Of a stretch of DNA of 64,000 nucleotides, positions 10,624 through 24,609 are shown piece by piece. The stretch is taken from positions 1 through 64,000 of the forward strand of contig JAEPRB010000158.1 in the NCBI GenBank assembly GCA_016758965.1, written 5' to 3'. The notes under the pieces are model-generated. The model saw only the letters and a program-made list of their open reading frames with translations. It made no database searches and was not told where the DNA came from. Origin of the DNA: Circinella minor. Its lineage: Eukaryota > Mucoromycota > Mucoromycetes > Mucorales > Lichtheimiaceae. A program made the translations under genes and the position numbers. Positions within the stretch are counted from its first letter, which is position 1, and each line of letters starts with the position of its first letter.

Positions 10624-12059
10624 TTACAAAACTTTTTTCTCAAGACAAGCGTCAAAAAATGAATGCGCATGCTTAATCCATCCAATACAATCATTCTTCG
10701 TTACTCGTTTAACTGCTTCAGTTATTCTTGGAGTTAGTTGATCATTTTCACTCAACCTATCTCTTCGGACATCTATTATTATAATACTATTAGTCTTAAG
10801 AGCGACAATACCGATCATGTTCCATACATACTTTGTTTTACTTTGGACCAGAATTCTTCAATTGGATTTAGAAAGGGAGAATATGGGGCAAGGTAAGCAC
10901 ACTTATAGCCGCGGTGCTCTATAAGCTGTTCAATTGATTTATTTGTATGGATGGGCGCGTTATCCATTACCAAGTAACGTCCTTTCATACCATTCTCATC
11001 AAGGACGTCCATGACTTTGTTCAAAAACTCAATAAAATGTTCAGTGCGTGTTCCAATTCGCCCATTCAACACTGTGGTACCGTTGCTTCGCTTTCGCTTC
11101 TTACTGCTTTGTACGGCTTGTGGTTTTCTAAGCGATACATTGATGACACCAAGCTCACAGATGGCACCAAGGATTGTAACAGACACACCACGTTGAGTAG
11201 GAACAACAGCTCGAGCAGGAGTTCCTTTCTTGGATCGACCAAAATTACGACGGATATGAAGATTGAATCCAGCTTCATCAATGAACACACAACGTTTTTC
11301 AAAGTCAAATTCAGAATCGTTGTTCCATCGAGTAATCAGCTCTGCTCGTTTATCTAGAGTTTTTTCAGTCACTCTGGCCAATGGTAGTTTATCCAATTTC
11401 TTTAATGTCAAACCAGCTTTATCAACAAGATGCTTATGAAGACCACTAAGAGTGATTGATATATCAGTGAATTGCTCATACAATGCATCTCGTGCTTCGA
11501 AAAGTACCGCATCCACATGTTTTGTCATAGTACTCAATAAGAAACGCAGTGTGTTCACTGATCAACGTAGGTGGACGTCCAAGGGGCTTTTTCGCCCCAG
11601 TCATAATGACAGGTAGCTCATTATCGATCTATACTGACGTACATAGTGCTGCCCAGTCCTGACCTTAATACCAACCGAAAGCGAGGCTGCTTTTGCAGTC
11701 ATGCCCATTTCGATGACAAAGTCAAAAAGCTGTTGAATTTGTAGAGCATTGTACTTTCTATATGGACCGCGCTCTTCTCTCTTTTTTTTAGTCGCAACTT
11801 TTTTCGAATTCTCCCGAGATTTAGTATCGCTAGTTTCAGAATTTGCTGCCACTACTTCCGTCATCTCTTCATCGACTTGAATCTCGGAGGAACCAAATTG
11901 ATACAGGGATTGAATCCCCCCAGTAGTTCCTTGCCATTCCATTTCTGTTTGATAAAGAAGATCTGCATCAGCCTCTTCTACCAGCTCAGCAGGGCAGCTG
12001 TTAGCTAATATTTCATCAGCAATGCAATTAAACTCGTAAATGAATTCCATATGAGCCAT
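10624..12059 (-). pseudogene. Tc1/mariner-type transposase (DDE, DD34E), frameshifted
   Basis: Starts at ATG 12059. The first part is acidic, then has a basic stretch and a helix-turn-helix region (KYNALQIQQLFDFVIEMGMT). Around 11620 the frame shifts, giving GAKKPLGRPPTLISEHTAFL, and near 11535 it shifts back into HVDAVLFEARDALYEQF. The catalytic core is intact in one frame: FIDEAGFNLH (first Asp), LVMDNAPIH (second Asp) and APYSPFLNPIEEFW (Glu, 34 residues after the second Asp). Near 10833 a GTATGT...ATAATAG segment of 59 nt with an ACTAAT branch-like site behaves as an intron. Removing it joins FWSKVKQ to NVRRDRLSEN and a normal-looking C-terminus ending at 10624. Family and motifs are clear; loss of function is inferred from two frameshifts beside an assembly gap. 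Confidence 0.85.
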
Positions 12060-12130
12060 TTTAAAAGAAAGTTATAAGAACCAAAGAAGTAAATATTTTG
12101 ACGCAAAAAAAAACGCAAAAACAGGAACGC

Positions 12131-12253
12131 AAAATCATTGGCGCAAAATTATTCCCCAGGCAACGCAAAATAATTTTATATGTGACGCAAAATTCCCTTT
12201 CTCATTGGCGCAAAATTAATTCAGTTCAGCGCAAATAATTTGGAAAAAACCTG
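12131..12253 (-). repeat. Right terminal inverted repeat
   Basis: Complement of the left arm over 123 bp, followed by TA. Reading inward on the minus strand, the repeated TTTTGCG boxes continue past the arm with shorter spacing (about 12095-12130) up to the transposase promoter region. Confidence 0.9.
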
Positions 12254-12787
12254 TATTGGAAATAACAAAAGAAGCATGAGCATACTGGTGATAATATGAG
12301 TATCATTGGTGCTGTCTTATTCTCAAAAGGAGCAATTGATTCGGCGAAGCAAAAGCTTGACAACAAGGAATAAAATAAACAGCTGGATCATGTAACTTAC
12401 ATATAACAAAATATATAATGATGGAATAACTCCAAAAACACCGGGTGGCTCAGAATCTATGCAAAGCTTTATAGGCTTCAAACGACTGAATTAAACTTTC
12501 ATATATAAATCATGAACGTCATTTTCAAATGCAAATAAAAACAACGGAAGTATGACATAAAGAGGGTTAAAAAAGAGTTTGATTGATAAAAAAACAAACA
12601 ATCGGTAAGAGATGAGAAAAAAGGAAAATGTGGGATGGACAAGAAAAAAATTATATAACAATAAGAACAAGAAGAAAAAAGTTGAAGGGAAGAGATGAAT
12701 AATAGAATAATCGATAAAAATAAATAAAAAATAAAATAATAATAATAATAATAATAATTCATTTTTTGTGTGATGCTTTCTTTTTCT
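12254..12787. other. Intergenic, 3' side of the Hook gene
   Basis: AT-rich DNA, including an (AAT)n tract at about 12735-12758 that would be 3' untranslated sequence of the Hook gene. A 26-codon ATG frame at about 12297 is too short to defend. Confidence 0.4.
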
Positions 12788-15700
12788 TTAGCATAAGCGC
12801 TTTCGTAATTGACTGTCGAGTATTTTTCGTTGTCGACCAAGCCAGGATGAAGGTGTAGAACGAATAGAAAGCCCTACACCTTCACGATGATTACGTCGTG
12901 CAAGATCATACCATGCAGATATAATAAGTTGCTGTTCACGCCGTGATTGTACACGAACATCGTGAATTTGTTTCTAATAAAAATAAGAAAAATAAAAAGT
13001 TCAGCATAAAACGTTTGGGTTAATTAACTTTCTTTTATGTATACCGATTAACAAATTAGAAACTTACTTTGAGTAAATCATTCTCTTCTTCTTTAGTACG
13101 TGGTGTACGGCTCAATAATGCAGCAGGTTCTTCCGAACGTCTTCCACCATTGCTTCCGAACCTTGCAGTCATTTCTTCTAAAAGTTGGGTATATAGCTTG
13201 ATCATCTAAAATAAACAAAGAAGTTATCATTTCCATTCTATAAGCTTAGATAGAAAAATTAAAATTAAATACTTACGTCTCGCACTTTACGGATTTTTCC
13301 TTGGCTTTCATTGATTTCTTCTTGTAAATGTAAAACATTTATTTGGAGATTTGCATTTTGTTCCTTTATCGTTTCCAAATCCTCACTAAATACCCATAAA
13401 GTAGGAGAACAGTTAAATAAGGAGTGTTTTTCAATACATGTTGATAAACATCCATCAAGGTGATGGGTAGAATGTGAAAAATATAAAAGCGAAGAAAAAA
13501 CTTACTCAGTCAAGGCAGGTCTATCCTTCAAAGCACCATCACTATTGATTCCATGTAAATAATTTGCTTCCACCAACATTCGATTGATATCATGTAACTG
13601 CATCTTTGTAATATCCTCAAGACGATTTAATCGGTCTTGGATTTTACTATGTTCCTTTTCATAGTTTTGTAAAGACACTGCATCCTTTGCGACACTACTT
13701 GTACCTTGTACTACTACGTTTTCAAGTTTAATCGTACTATCCTTTAAGAACTTGGCTTCTTTTTCAAGATCAAGAATACGAGATCGGAAAGCCATAATAG
13801 TTTGCGTCTGATTCAATAAAGAATCTGGAATACCATTTCGAATTTGTGCTAGTTCTTTTATTAGTTGATCTCTTTCTTGAACAACACCTGTAAAATCCTA
13901 ATATTTTATAGATATATAAGTTGCTTGTTCTAAATAATAGATTTTCCGCTACTGAAGCTACCTTTTGTAATTGATCTTTAGACAACTTGATACTGTCAAT
14001 CTCTTGCTTCATTTGAGCAATTTCTTTAGATGCTTCTTCTGAAGTACCACCATTTTGTTCCATTTCTTTGATTTGACGTTTTAATCGCTGAATATTAAGT
14101 CGCCTATAAAGAATAAAACAAAAATGTTTGAATAAAAAGAAAAATTAACAGTAAAAAATAAATAAATACTTACATTTCCGTAATATTGGCCTTCTTCATG
14201 TTCTCTTCCATATTATTACTATCAGGATCAACTTCTTCATCAATCACTACACTTGAGCGGGTATTGATAGCTTCTTCCAATGAAGTACCTAAAAAAATTC
14301 ATTGATGAATAAATTCTCCATTCAACATCAAAGAATAATATATACATTTATATTTGTATTTTATTAAATGTCCTACCACCAAGTTCCATCTCTCTTATTT
14401 GTTCTTCCAATAATTGAACTTGCTCCATATTACGATCTCGGTCTTCTTCCAGATATTGACATGTTTGTGTCATGCTATGTACTTCTTCTTCCAATCGATT
14501 CTTTTCTTTGATAAGTTCCTGATTCCCGGATTCGAGTTGTTGAACTTGTTCTTTATAAGAATCCATCAATGTTTTAAATGAAAGGACTTTTCGATATTCA
14601 TCTTCAACTTGATGGCTACGTTCAAGTAAACTAGTATTTTGATCTTCTAGTGCCTATAATATACAATAATAAACCAGTTTTTTTCTGGATGAAAAAAAAA
14701 TACTCCTCGTGAAATTTTTATCATTATAAAAAATATTATGTATTTATTACCTTAATTTGTCGTTTCAAATCAGTAGTATCTTCAACCTTTCGCTTGTATT
14801 TTTCTAACAAACTTTCCAACTTATCCATACGTTCTAACTCGTGACGATATTCTTCTAATTCATCTCGCAGCACTTCAGCTTCATCAGCTTTTACAGTCAA
14901 CTCATCCACTTTTCTTTTAAGCTCATTAATTTGCGCTAGTTGAGTTTCTATGGTATTTTCAGTTTCAAGTCGACGATCTTCACTCTTCTCTCTACATAAA
15001 TATACCCCAATCATTACCCAGTAAAAGAAATAATAGTATATGAACAGGTTTGTCAATTACTTTTCTGCTGTTCTATATATGACCTTTTTAAAAAAAAATA
15101 CTCAACAAACGTACAAGTCCTGCTTGAGATGATCGATTTCTGTACGCATAACATAATCTGCTTTACCAGTATTATTTGCTTGTGTAATAGCTTCATCCAT
15201 ATCTCTAAGACGATTTTTCAAATCTTCTTTTTCCATCATAATGGCATCCTACGACGAATAGAAAAAAAAAGAAGTTAATAATTTTCCCATCCTTTCTTTT
15301 TCTCCCTCTCTTTTTTTTTTGCACCGGTCAGAAGAAAAATAACCCACAAAAAAAAAGCAACTTACAAAACGTTCACGTAGTTCATCAAATTCTGTTAATA
15401 ATTGATTATGCGCAACTTCCGTTTGTTTCTTCTCAACTGCAATTTTTTCAAATTCTATTTGATATCTGTATGGCATATCACTACTATTTAAATATAATAT
15501 ACAATCAAGTCAGTAAAAAAAAAAATAGTTCAATTTCGAATGGCTGATACGTGAGCGGGAATATGTATGCATTGTATTTGTGTGCGTATATATGTTATAA
15601 TGAATCATTTTGCTTCTTACCTGTCAAATTGTATACTTCTAGTAGTTGTGGTACCTGATGTTCCTGAAAGTTGTGAATTACGTGGATTCATACTATCCAC

Positions 15701-16545
15701 TTCATTATTAAAATGATTCATCACCTTTTTTTTTTTTTTTTGGAAAAGTATAAATTAGTTTTCCCTTTCCTTCCTAAATGGCTTACGTGCACACAAACAA
15801 ATAATATATGTAAAATAAACTTACTTCTTCAATAGATAACATTAAAGCATGTTGACTTTTTTGAGACAAACTTTGGATCATTTCAATATATGTACGGTTA
15901 TTATCAGATTGAACTGCAATAGCAATAATTAGTTGACATAATAATAATAGTTCATGCAGGTCCGCATCCTTTGCAATACCAGCCAAGTTAATGGATGGTA
16001 AGAGTTCAGGGTCCTGCCCGAGAACTTCGTCGAAATAACGTGTGATAAGCTTATGCATTTTCTTAATAGTATTAAACCGTACAACCCAGGTACTGTTGCC
16101 ATTGGTAGGATTAGCATTTCCGTTGCTGTTACGCTTATTTCTACTCGTCAAGCCACCTGGTTCGTTGCTACCCAACGGTCTAAACCACTTTCCGTCACTA
16201 TGGAAACAGAACTAATTGTTAAGATGACGTTGGCCTATGTAGTAATTCAAAAAAGTATTCTTCTAGTTTGACGCTTACATGTCGATTAATACACTAGAGA
16301 GAACGCTGCCGTCTGCAAGTTCAACTACTGTATCAATAGGACCTGACTTGCCTTCGAATGTATTGATCTAAAAGGTTTCAATTGAATGCAGCGCGAAGCA
16401 AGAATAAAAAACCAAAAGGCCCTCTTTTCGTGTGAGAATCCTTTCCGGTGGTTCCATTCAACATTTTTATATACAAAACGGAAAAATTACTCACCCATTC
16501 GACAAAAGCATCTTCGAGTGCAGCTTCCATCCGTGAAAAGGTCAT
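12788..16545 (-). CDS. Hook-family dynein adaptor (N-terminal HOOK domain plus coiled coils)
   Basis: A multi-exon minus-strand gene; the first three exons are 16545-16495, 16367-16279 and 16197-15825. The N-terminus (MTFSRMEAALEDAFVEW, then INTFEGK, DGSVLSSVLIDID and a helix-rich LLLLCQLIIAIAVQSDN segment) matches the HOOK domain that binds dynein light intermediate chain. The middle (about residues 200-650) is almost continuous heptad coiled coil rich in Glu, Lys, Leu and Gln. The C-terminus REQQLIISAWYDL followed by SWLGRQRK matches the conserved end of animal HOOK proteins. By homology it links early endosomes to dynein for transport on microtubules (fungal HookA/Hok1). The start ATG opens a 17-codon exon with a GTGAGT donor. 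The family call is strong; cargo specificity is inference. Confidence 0.88.
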
Positions 16546-16835
16546 GTTGAGAGCTGGTCAAAGACGAATTGAAAGTAGTAGGAGGGAAAAAAAGGAAAGA
16601 AGAGGTTATGAAAAATAAAAGAGAAGGCGGAGGCGAAAGAAGCAAAGGAACAACTCGAAAAGATACAGTGTACAATTATTTCAGGAACCCCACGATTGAT
16701 ATAATACTGAGTTAAAATGCAAAAAAAAAGAAATTAGGTGATTTTGCTAATAACTTTTGAAGATCTTTCGGACCGTATTCCGTTAAGAGGTTTATTTTAT
16801 TTGTAAATAAATAAATAATTTACATTATTATTATT

Positions 16836-18515
16836 CTAATAGTTAAGTTCACAGCGAAGTTTTTCATTTTTTAATCCAGAAGTGATATTATCAATACAAA
16901 TATCACCCATCACTTCGCGAGCTTCAATTGTTGCACTGCCTATATAAGATTCAATAACAACAAAGTTCTTTTAGTTTGAATTTTTGTCACACCTTTTTTT
17001 TTTTTTGTGTATTCGGAATTTTTTTCTTTGTTTTATTTTCTCACCAATATGAGGGAGGATAACGCAGTTATCCAATTTAAAAAGTGGGTGATCAGTTGGA
17101 AGCGGTTCAGGTGTAGTAACATCCAAACCAGCACCAGCAATCAAATTTTCTTGCAAAGCACGGACTATTGTTAGCATAAATAATTAGTTAGCAAAATAGA
17201 AAATGTTAGTATGAACTAGATTACCACACCACAACCACTATTCTTTACCAAGATCTTCTTGTTTGACAACGGCGCCACGAGCAGAGTTGGCAAATATCTG
17301 TTTCAAATATAACAAATATAAATATAATTATTAATAAACAATTAATTAATTAATTAATCATATTTATACTAATATTAACGATAATAGACTTACAGCAGTA
17401 TCCTTCATCTTTTTGAATGCTTCATAGTCGAACAATTCCTTTGTTTCTGGAGTCAAGGCACAGCATGCAACAACATAATCGGATTCTTTCAAAAGTTGAT
17501 CCATTGAAGCGAATTCAGCTTGGCCTTTAAGTTCAGGCTTTTCACTACGACCCCAATATAAGACACGGTTTACACCGAATGCACGAAGACGATTGGCCAC
17601 AGCTTGACCAATTCGTCCCATACCGACCATACCAAGTGTTTTACCAGCAAATTGATAACCACAAAGCCAGTTAGGTCTCCATTCGCGCCACTAAATAAAT
17701 AAATAATAAAATCAGTTACTATCATTATGAATCATGTATAATATATATGAAAATCCTTCAAACTCTGGATCGTTATGACAACATACCTCGCCATTTTCAG
17801 CAGCTCGAATGCCCTATAAATATTGTCGGAAACGAAATCAATTATTCCATTACAATTCATATAACTCCTCTCCTTTGTTTTTTTACCTGTTTCATCTTGC
17901 GTGCAGCAGCTAATGTGAGAAGTACAGTCAAATCAGCAGTTGCGTCAGTTAGAACATCAGGAGTATATCCCACTTTGATATTATTCTTTTTGGCCGTAGC
18001 AAGATCAATATGATCATATCCCACACTCATTGTTGTCACAACCTTTAAATTCGGACCTATCAACTCAAATTAGTTTCCATACCAGATTTTTTATTTTACA
18101 TAATTATTTAAAGAAAATAGCTGTGTAACTTTTTTTTTTACCTGCAGCCTCAAGTAACTCCTTGTCAATCTTATCACCCAAAACGCACAATAAACCCTCA
18201 GCACCTAAAATAATAATAATGAACAAACCATTTAATAAATATTTGTATGTTTGTTTTTTATACAATGTACTTCAGTTTAAAAAAGTTACCTTTAATATCG
18301 CTCAGCAATTTGTCTCTTGGCATAAGTGAATCTTCAGGCCATTGAACCAATTCAAAATCTTGTTCCTTTAAACGCGCTTGGGCATGTTGAGGCAAAACAC
18401 GTGTAGCAACCACTTTGGGAGCAAGCACTCGAGCGTTGCTATGGAAAAGACTATATTGTTGCTGAAACACACCTCGGAATGCAAAATTGTTACGAATCGC
18501 TGATCGGAATGCCAT
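16836..18515 (-). CDS. Glyoxylate/hydroxypyruvate reductase (D-2-hydroxyacid dehydrogenase)
   Basis: A multi-exon minus-strand gene. The product resembles mammalian GRHPR throughout: [36 protein letters not shown], the NAD(P)-binding [25 protein letters not shown], and the catalytic Arg, Glu and His in [20 protein letters not shown] and ILPHIGSAT. It reduces glyoxylate or hydroxypyruvate. The ATG at 18515 gives [20 protein letters not shown], rich in Arg, Phe and Gln without acids, which looks like a mitochondrial presequence (inference). A 27-nt exon (17813-17787) encodes GIRAAENGE between two introns. A GRHPR-type substrate is preferred over formate or lactate because of the WLCG and SAT motifs. 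Confidence 0.9.
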
Positions 18516-20109
18516 GGTTTTTTTTTCTAATAACAATGAACCTGGAGCAAAAAAAAAAGTGCGGGGTAGGATGAGTATAATTCGATGAGATCGCGGGTAA
18601 TCAATTTTACTTTTGCTATAATTTTATACCATCGATTTATAGCCTATAGTAATTAAAAAAGACGAGCAGTAAGAAAAGAGAAACTAAAAAATCCTATACA
18701 TACATATTACTCGCTAGTAAAAATTTTTTGTAGAAAGCATGAAACAGGTTATACTTTATTTAAAATAGGGAATTAACAACTAGTCCAGAGCCTTTGGTTA
18801 TCAAGAGTGAGTAGGAGAGTTGAATTAGTTGAAGGAGGAGGTTGTTGGTTCATCGTAGCAAAGATAATCGGTAAATGTATAACCAGCGCTACCGTATCTA
18901 TGTATCAATTGATATAACACCATAATTAAAAAATTTCAATAAAGCAAGAATCATTGTTAAGGTCAACTCTTATAATGTTTGCTCCGTGACTCTCGAGATG
19001 ACCATTAATATTGGAATTGATGATGAAGCACTATTGTGTCCTTGATACACCAGTTTTGAATCAAGAAAGAAGGCACAATTATTAATATTTACAAGTACAT
19101 GTTGTAGATTCAATGCAATACGTATTGCTTCATATACTGTGATGGAATGAAAAAAGCGATGACATAGATAAATGAGAGTATTCTTGTGAAAGTAACTCAT
19201 GAGATCAATGAGACTATATTATACGATGCTCTATATGTTTACCTCACTGAACACGCTACAGCATACCTACTATGAAGTTAGATAACATGATATAATTCGA
19301 CATTTATGTAAAGGAATGGTGTATTAAATATATATTAACACCTTTTTGAGAATATGTAAAGCAATTACAACTACTATCCCAATTTAGAAGAAGAAATTAC
19401 CATTCGGCAAATTCCAATCGCTTGGAGCATCATGCACATTGCATCCTCATTTCTTTTTAATTCTTTTAATCAACAATAACTACTTTACATTATATATATT
19501 TACTTAATCAATACTAACAGTACTCTTTTAATAGTAAACATGACAACAGAGAAAATCATTCCTTGAATATTGAAAGATCTTTAAGAAAAATAGAACTATT
19601 TGTTTCTCTCAGAAACTAGATTGTTGTTTAAATCAGGAACTAAACATTACCATTTAATTGAACGAACATAGGACAATACACAAAGGCTTTATCTATTACC
19701 ACTCCTATAAGTGTTAGTAGGACGATTCATACGTAGTCTTAAAAAAAGATTCAGGTACGTAGTCCGAGCAGAAAATGTAATCATCTATCTGTTATTACAA
19801 ATTAGTGACAAGGTGATATTATATAATAAATGCTATATTCAATGCCATTTGAGAAGCTCCACAACCATGTTCGACATCAAGGAAAATTGCTTGTATTTTT
19901 TGTATCACTTAAACTCTCAAGAGACTCTCACTGAATCGTAGAATTATTTTTCGGTGAATGCAACCGATAACATAATAGCTCAAGAAACGGAGAAACTATC
20001 GGAGTGGAGATGACTTTTTTTCTTTTTTTTTCATATAAATACAACACATGTTTTATAGAGAAAAAAAGGATTTGTCTATCATAAGATATTAGTAGTAGAT
20101 AAAGAAAAA
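18516..20109. other. Intergenic stretch with two weak ORFs; 5' flank of the OYE gene
   Basis: Two unassigned frames are present: 18970-19200 (-), 76 codons, containing ITVYEAIRIALNLQHVL and CAFFLDSKLVYQGHN, and 19711-19941 (+), 76 codons. The first has protein-like composition and a possible splice acceptor upstream, but no partner exon can be joined, so I leave it uncalled. A TATATAAAT-like box near 20033 could serve the oxidoreductase gene starting at 20110. Confidence 0.35.
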
Positions 20110-21525
<1,416 letters not shown>

Positions 21526-22253
21526 AGTTACAATGTTGTACGTATAGTAAAAGAAATATATTACTATTATTATCATTCACATCTTTTAGTACCACTGTTA
21601 TATTGCATAATATCAAAGTTATTTATATCCGCTTTCTTTTTTTTTCTGACAATGAATGCCCATCAATAAGCTTGTACTAATATCTTTTTTTTTACAAGAC
21701 ACCATTGAGGTGGAAGTAGATAATAAAATTTGTGGGTCACGGTTGGTGACATAAGATATATAAAATGTATGGTCAAATCTGTTATGCGCTTCACAGGGAT
21801 ATAGGTTAATAAACTTTGATTATACTTTAAAGATTCTTTTAAGATATATTGAGCTTTATATAATGGATTTCTTTTTACTTATAAGTTGTATATGGGAAAA
21901 CAGTACACCCATGGATTAATTGTTAGCACATACTGTCTCTACTAACTATCGCAATGATGGTACTTTGTAATGACACAGTTTCCACTCAGTCATTTTTTTT
22001 CACTACATACATAAGGTTTGATCAATTAAATAAACATTTATATTAATAATCTTGATCAACCATCATTTACTCGTTCAAAATAACGAACGACAACATAAAG
22101 AATATTTATATATCATAGCAACTATATATATATATATCAAAACTTCAGATGTCAAGAAAGTGTGGGAAATTAAATTATATCGGATCTGAGTATCTTATAA
22201 AGATACTCGAAACGCAAAAAAGAAAAAAGAAATTAAATATAGGGAATCCTAAA
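21526..22253. other. Intergenic, 5' flank of the MFS gene
   Basis: Nothing beyond AT-rich DNA and a (TA)n tract at about 22122-22136 just upstream of the MFS gene. An in-frame ATG at 22149 would add 35 Lys-rich residues to that protein. The ATG at 22254 (AAAATGTC context) is preferred because family members start close to this point. Confidence 0.4.
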
Positions 22254-24415
22254 ATGTCAACTTTAGCCCCTACTCTTACGAAATCAAGTGGGAGTATTCC
22301 TATAAGTGAAGACATTCAATGGCCCGATGTACGACAACGGATTCCTTCGACTAATGGAAACAATAACAATAATGCTAACATGAATGACGAACAAAAACAA
22401 AAAGAGTTACTTGAAGAAAAAGCACTTTTAAGAAAACTTGACTTGCGCATTGTTCCTTGGATCTTTATTTTATACTTTTTAAGTGTACAAGATCGTGCCA
22501 ATGTAGGTTATGCAATGACCATGAATAAACAAGAAGGTCATGACTTGGCAACAACAGCTAATCTCTCTGGAAGAGAAAATAATATTGGTTTAGGTTTATT
22601 TTATGTTGCTTATATTGTAAGTATTTGTTTTAAGCGAACTTTATTTTCCACAACCGTCCGATACATGAAAAAAAAATACAGAGCTATAACATTTATATTT
22701 ATTGATATATAGGCTTTTGAAGTACCATCCAACCTTATCATGGCTCGAGTGAACCCATGTTATTGGATTGCAAGAATTATGATCACATGGTCCATTGTTA
22801 CAGGTTGTATGGCTACTATTTCACAAGCATGGCATTTTTATTTCTTACGATTTCTTTTGGTAATATATGATAAAAAAAAAAGAGCTAGTCATTCAAATTA
22901 ACATCTTTCTAACTATTAATATTATTTATTAATTTTATAAAGGGTGTATTTGAAGCAGGTTTTTGGCCAGGTAAAAATGATGTACAATTTGGAAACCAAA
23001 AAAAAATAAAAAATAAAATAGATATAGTAGTTTTGAACTTACTAAAATTTCTTCTCTCACTTAATAATTAATCATATCAGGCATAAGTATGTATAATAAT
23101 ATTGATATAACATTTATTAAAATAAAAAAAAAAGTTAACACTGTGGTGTAATAGAAGAAACCATATATATGATACTAATTGTATTACGTGTATATTAGCG
23201 TACTACACTACATTATGGTATCGTCCAAATGAGATCTCTTCCAGAATTGGTGTTACCTATTTGGCTGGTCCAACATCAGGTAAAATCTTCTTAAATGAAA
23301 GATTGAAATGATACTAATAAATATATACAATCAGGTGCCTTTGGTGGACTTATTTCAGCAGCCATTCAGTTGATTGATACAAAAGGAAATCTTTACGGCT
23401 GGCAATGGTACATATTCTTATATAATATATATACATATTAAAACAAGAAAATATATCAATAATTTATAAATGTAATAGGCTTTTCTTAATATCGGGTGTT
23501 ATCTCCGTTATTTTTGGCGTTATTACCATTTTTTATTTGCCATCCAAACCTGAAACGAGTAAACGATTTTTAACAGATGAGCAACTTATTCTGATCCGTC
23601 AACGATTAGCTTCAACGGAAGAAGAGCATGAACAACAGGAACAACAACAGCAACAACAACCCAACAAGTCTATTTTTTCTAAAGGAGATTTACTTCAAGT
23701 GAAAACTCAGTTATTGGATTATAAAGTCTGGTTATTTTGTGTTTTGTATTTTACACCCGTGATGGCTGCCACTTCATTGGGTTATTTTATTCCACGCATT
23801 GTCCAAGAATTGGGAACCTATGATTCCATTCATGTGAGTTTGATGTCAATTCCTCCATATGTATTTGGTGGTATCATGGTTTATATTGTGACACGCTTAA
23901 GTGATCATTTGGAAGATCGTGGATGGTTTATCATTGGATGTTCGACTGCTGCATTTACAGGGTTTGCTATTTTAAGTTTTGCTCAACCTATCGCCGCTCG
24001 TTATTTCGGATTGATGATTGTTGCAGGTGGAACTTATCCAACTGTTCCTTTGGTAAGTTGATGTACACACCAATAGATTATTAGTTTTTGACTAATTTGG
24101 TGCTCACCTTCTAAATAATTAATTTTATATTATGAATAGAGTATGGCATGGACAGCTAATTTACGTGAAGATGCCGTAGGTGTAGCTTCAGCTACAGGTG
24201 TTGTATCTTCCATGGGTAACTTTGGTGCTCTCGTATGTACATTTGCACTTTATTCTGGATGGACTTCTGATGCACCCCGTTATGTTGGATCTAATATGAT
24301 AAATGGTGGTGCTATGCTTCTTGCTGGTGTTTGTGCAACCATCCTGAAGTTAAGACTTGGTAGTTTAAACAAACAAATAGATCAAACTGGTCGATCACGA
24401 AAATATCTTTTGTAA
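22254..24415 (+). CDS. MFS permease, anion:cation symporter (Dal5/Tna1-like)
   Basis: A multi-exon plus-strand gene. The cytosolic N-terminus is followed by LRKLDLRIVPWIFILYFLS and VQDRANVGYAM, the first-helix and DR-N-G signature of the fungal allantoate/nicotinate permease group. It continues through FEAGFWPG, YYTTLWYRPNEIS, a Gln-rich central loop and a C-terminal half including FGGIMVYIVTRLSD and MAWTANLREDAVGVASATGV; about 12 membrane helices in all. Two tiny exons fall in the helix 4-5 region: 22943-22970 (28 nt) and 23081-23086 (6 nt, GCATAA). With the 6-nt exon the protein reads FWPGITYYTTLW, matching the family pattern PG-x-TYY. Members import nicotinic acid, allantoate, pantothenate and similar anions; the substrate here is not determinable. 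Confidence 0.88.
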
Positions 24416-24609
24416 AAGATAATAATAATAATAATGTATTACTATTTTACTGCTATATTTTTTTTTTATTAATTATAATTATTGTTTTAATATATAATAA
24501 TTCATATTTTATTTATATAATATACAAGTTTGTTATGGTGGTTTATTCAATTACAAATAAACATAATAGGGATGAATATATCTTTTTACTACATGTTAAA
24601 GAAAGTGAA

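Larger units (their letters stand above)
10382..12253 (-). mobile_element. Tc1-like DNA transposon with long inverted repeats
   Basis: The element is 1,872 bp and is bounded by TA on both sides (10380-10381 and 12254-12255), the target duplication of the Tc1/mariner superfamily. The ends read CAGG...CCTG. The visible inverted repeats are at least 123 bp (10382-10504 and 12131-12253), with one mismatch noticed near the tip, and they probably extend into the N gap on the left. Between them lies one transposase gene on the minus strand with a DD34E triad. The near-identity of the arms suggests recent insertion. The transposase carries frameshifts, so this copy is probably not autonomous unless those are sequencing errors. 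Confidence 0.92.

Noticed and set aside
12499..12840. 113-codon minus-strand ORF with poly-Tyr
   Set aside because: Overlaps the Hook gene end in another frame; the Tyr run is an (AAT)n repeat in the 3' flank.
16836..18515. Formate dehydrogenase instead of glyoxylate/hydroxypyruvate reductase
   Set aside because: [13 protein letters not shown] and HIGSAT match the GRHPR branch, and the formate dehydrogenase-specific N-terminal region is absent.
22149..22253. Upstream in-frame ATG for the MFS permease
   Set aside because: Would add 35 Lys-rich residues not expected in the family; the ATG at 22254 has the better context. Not excluded without transcript data.
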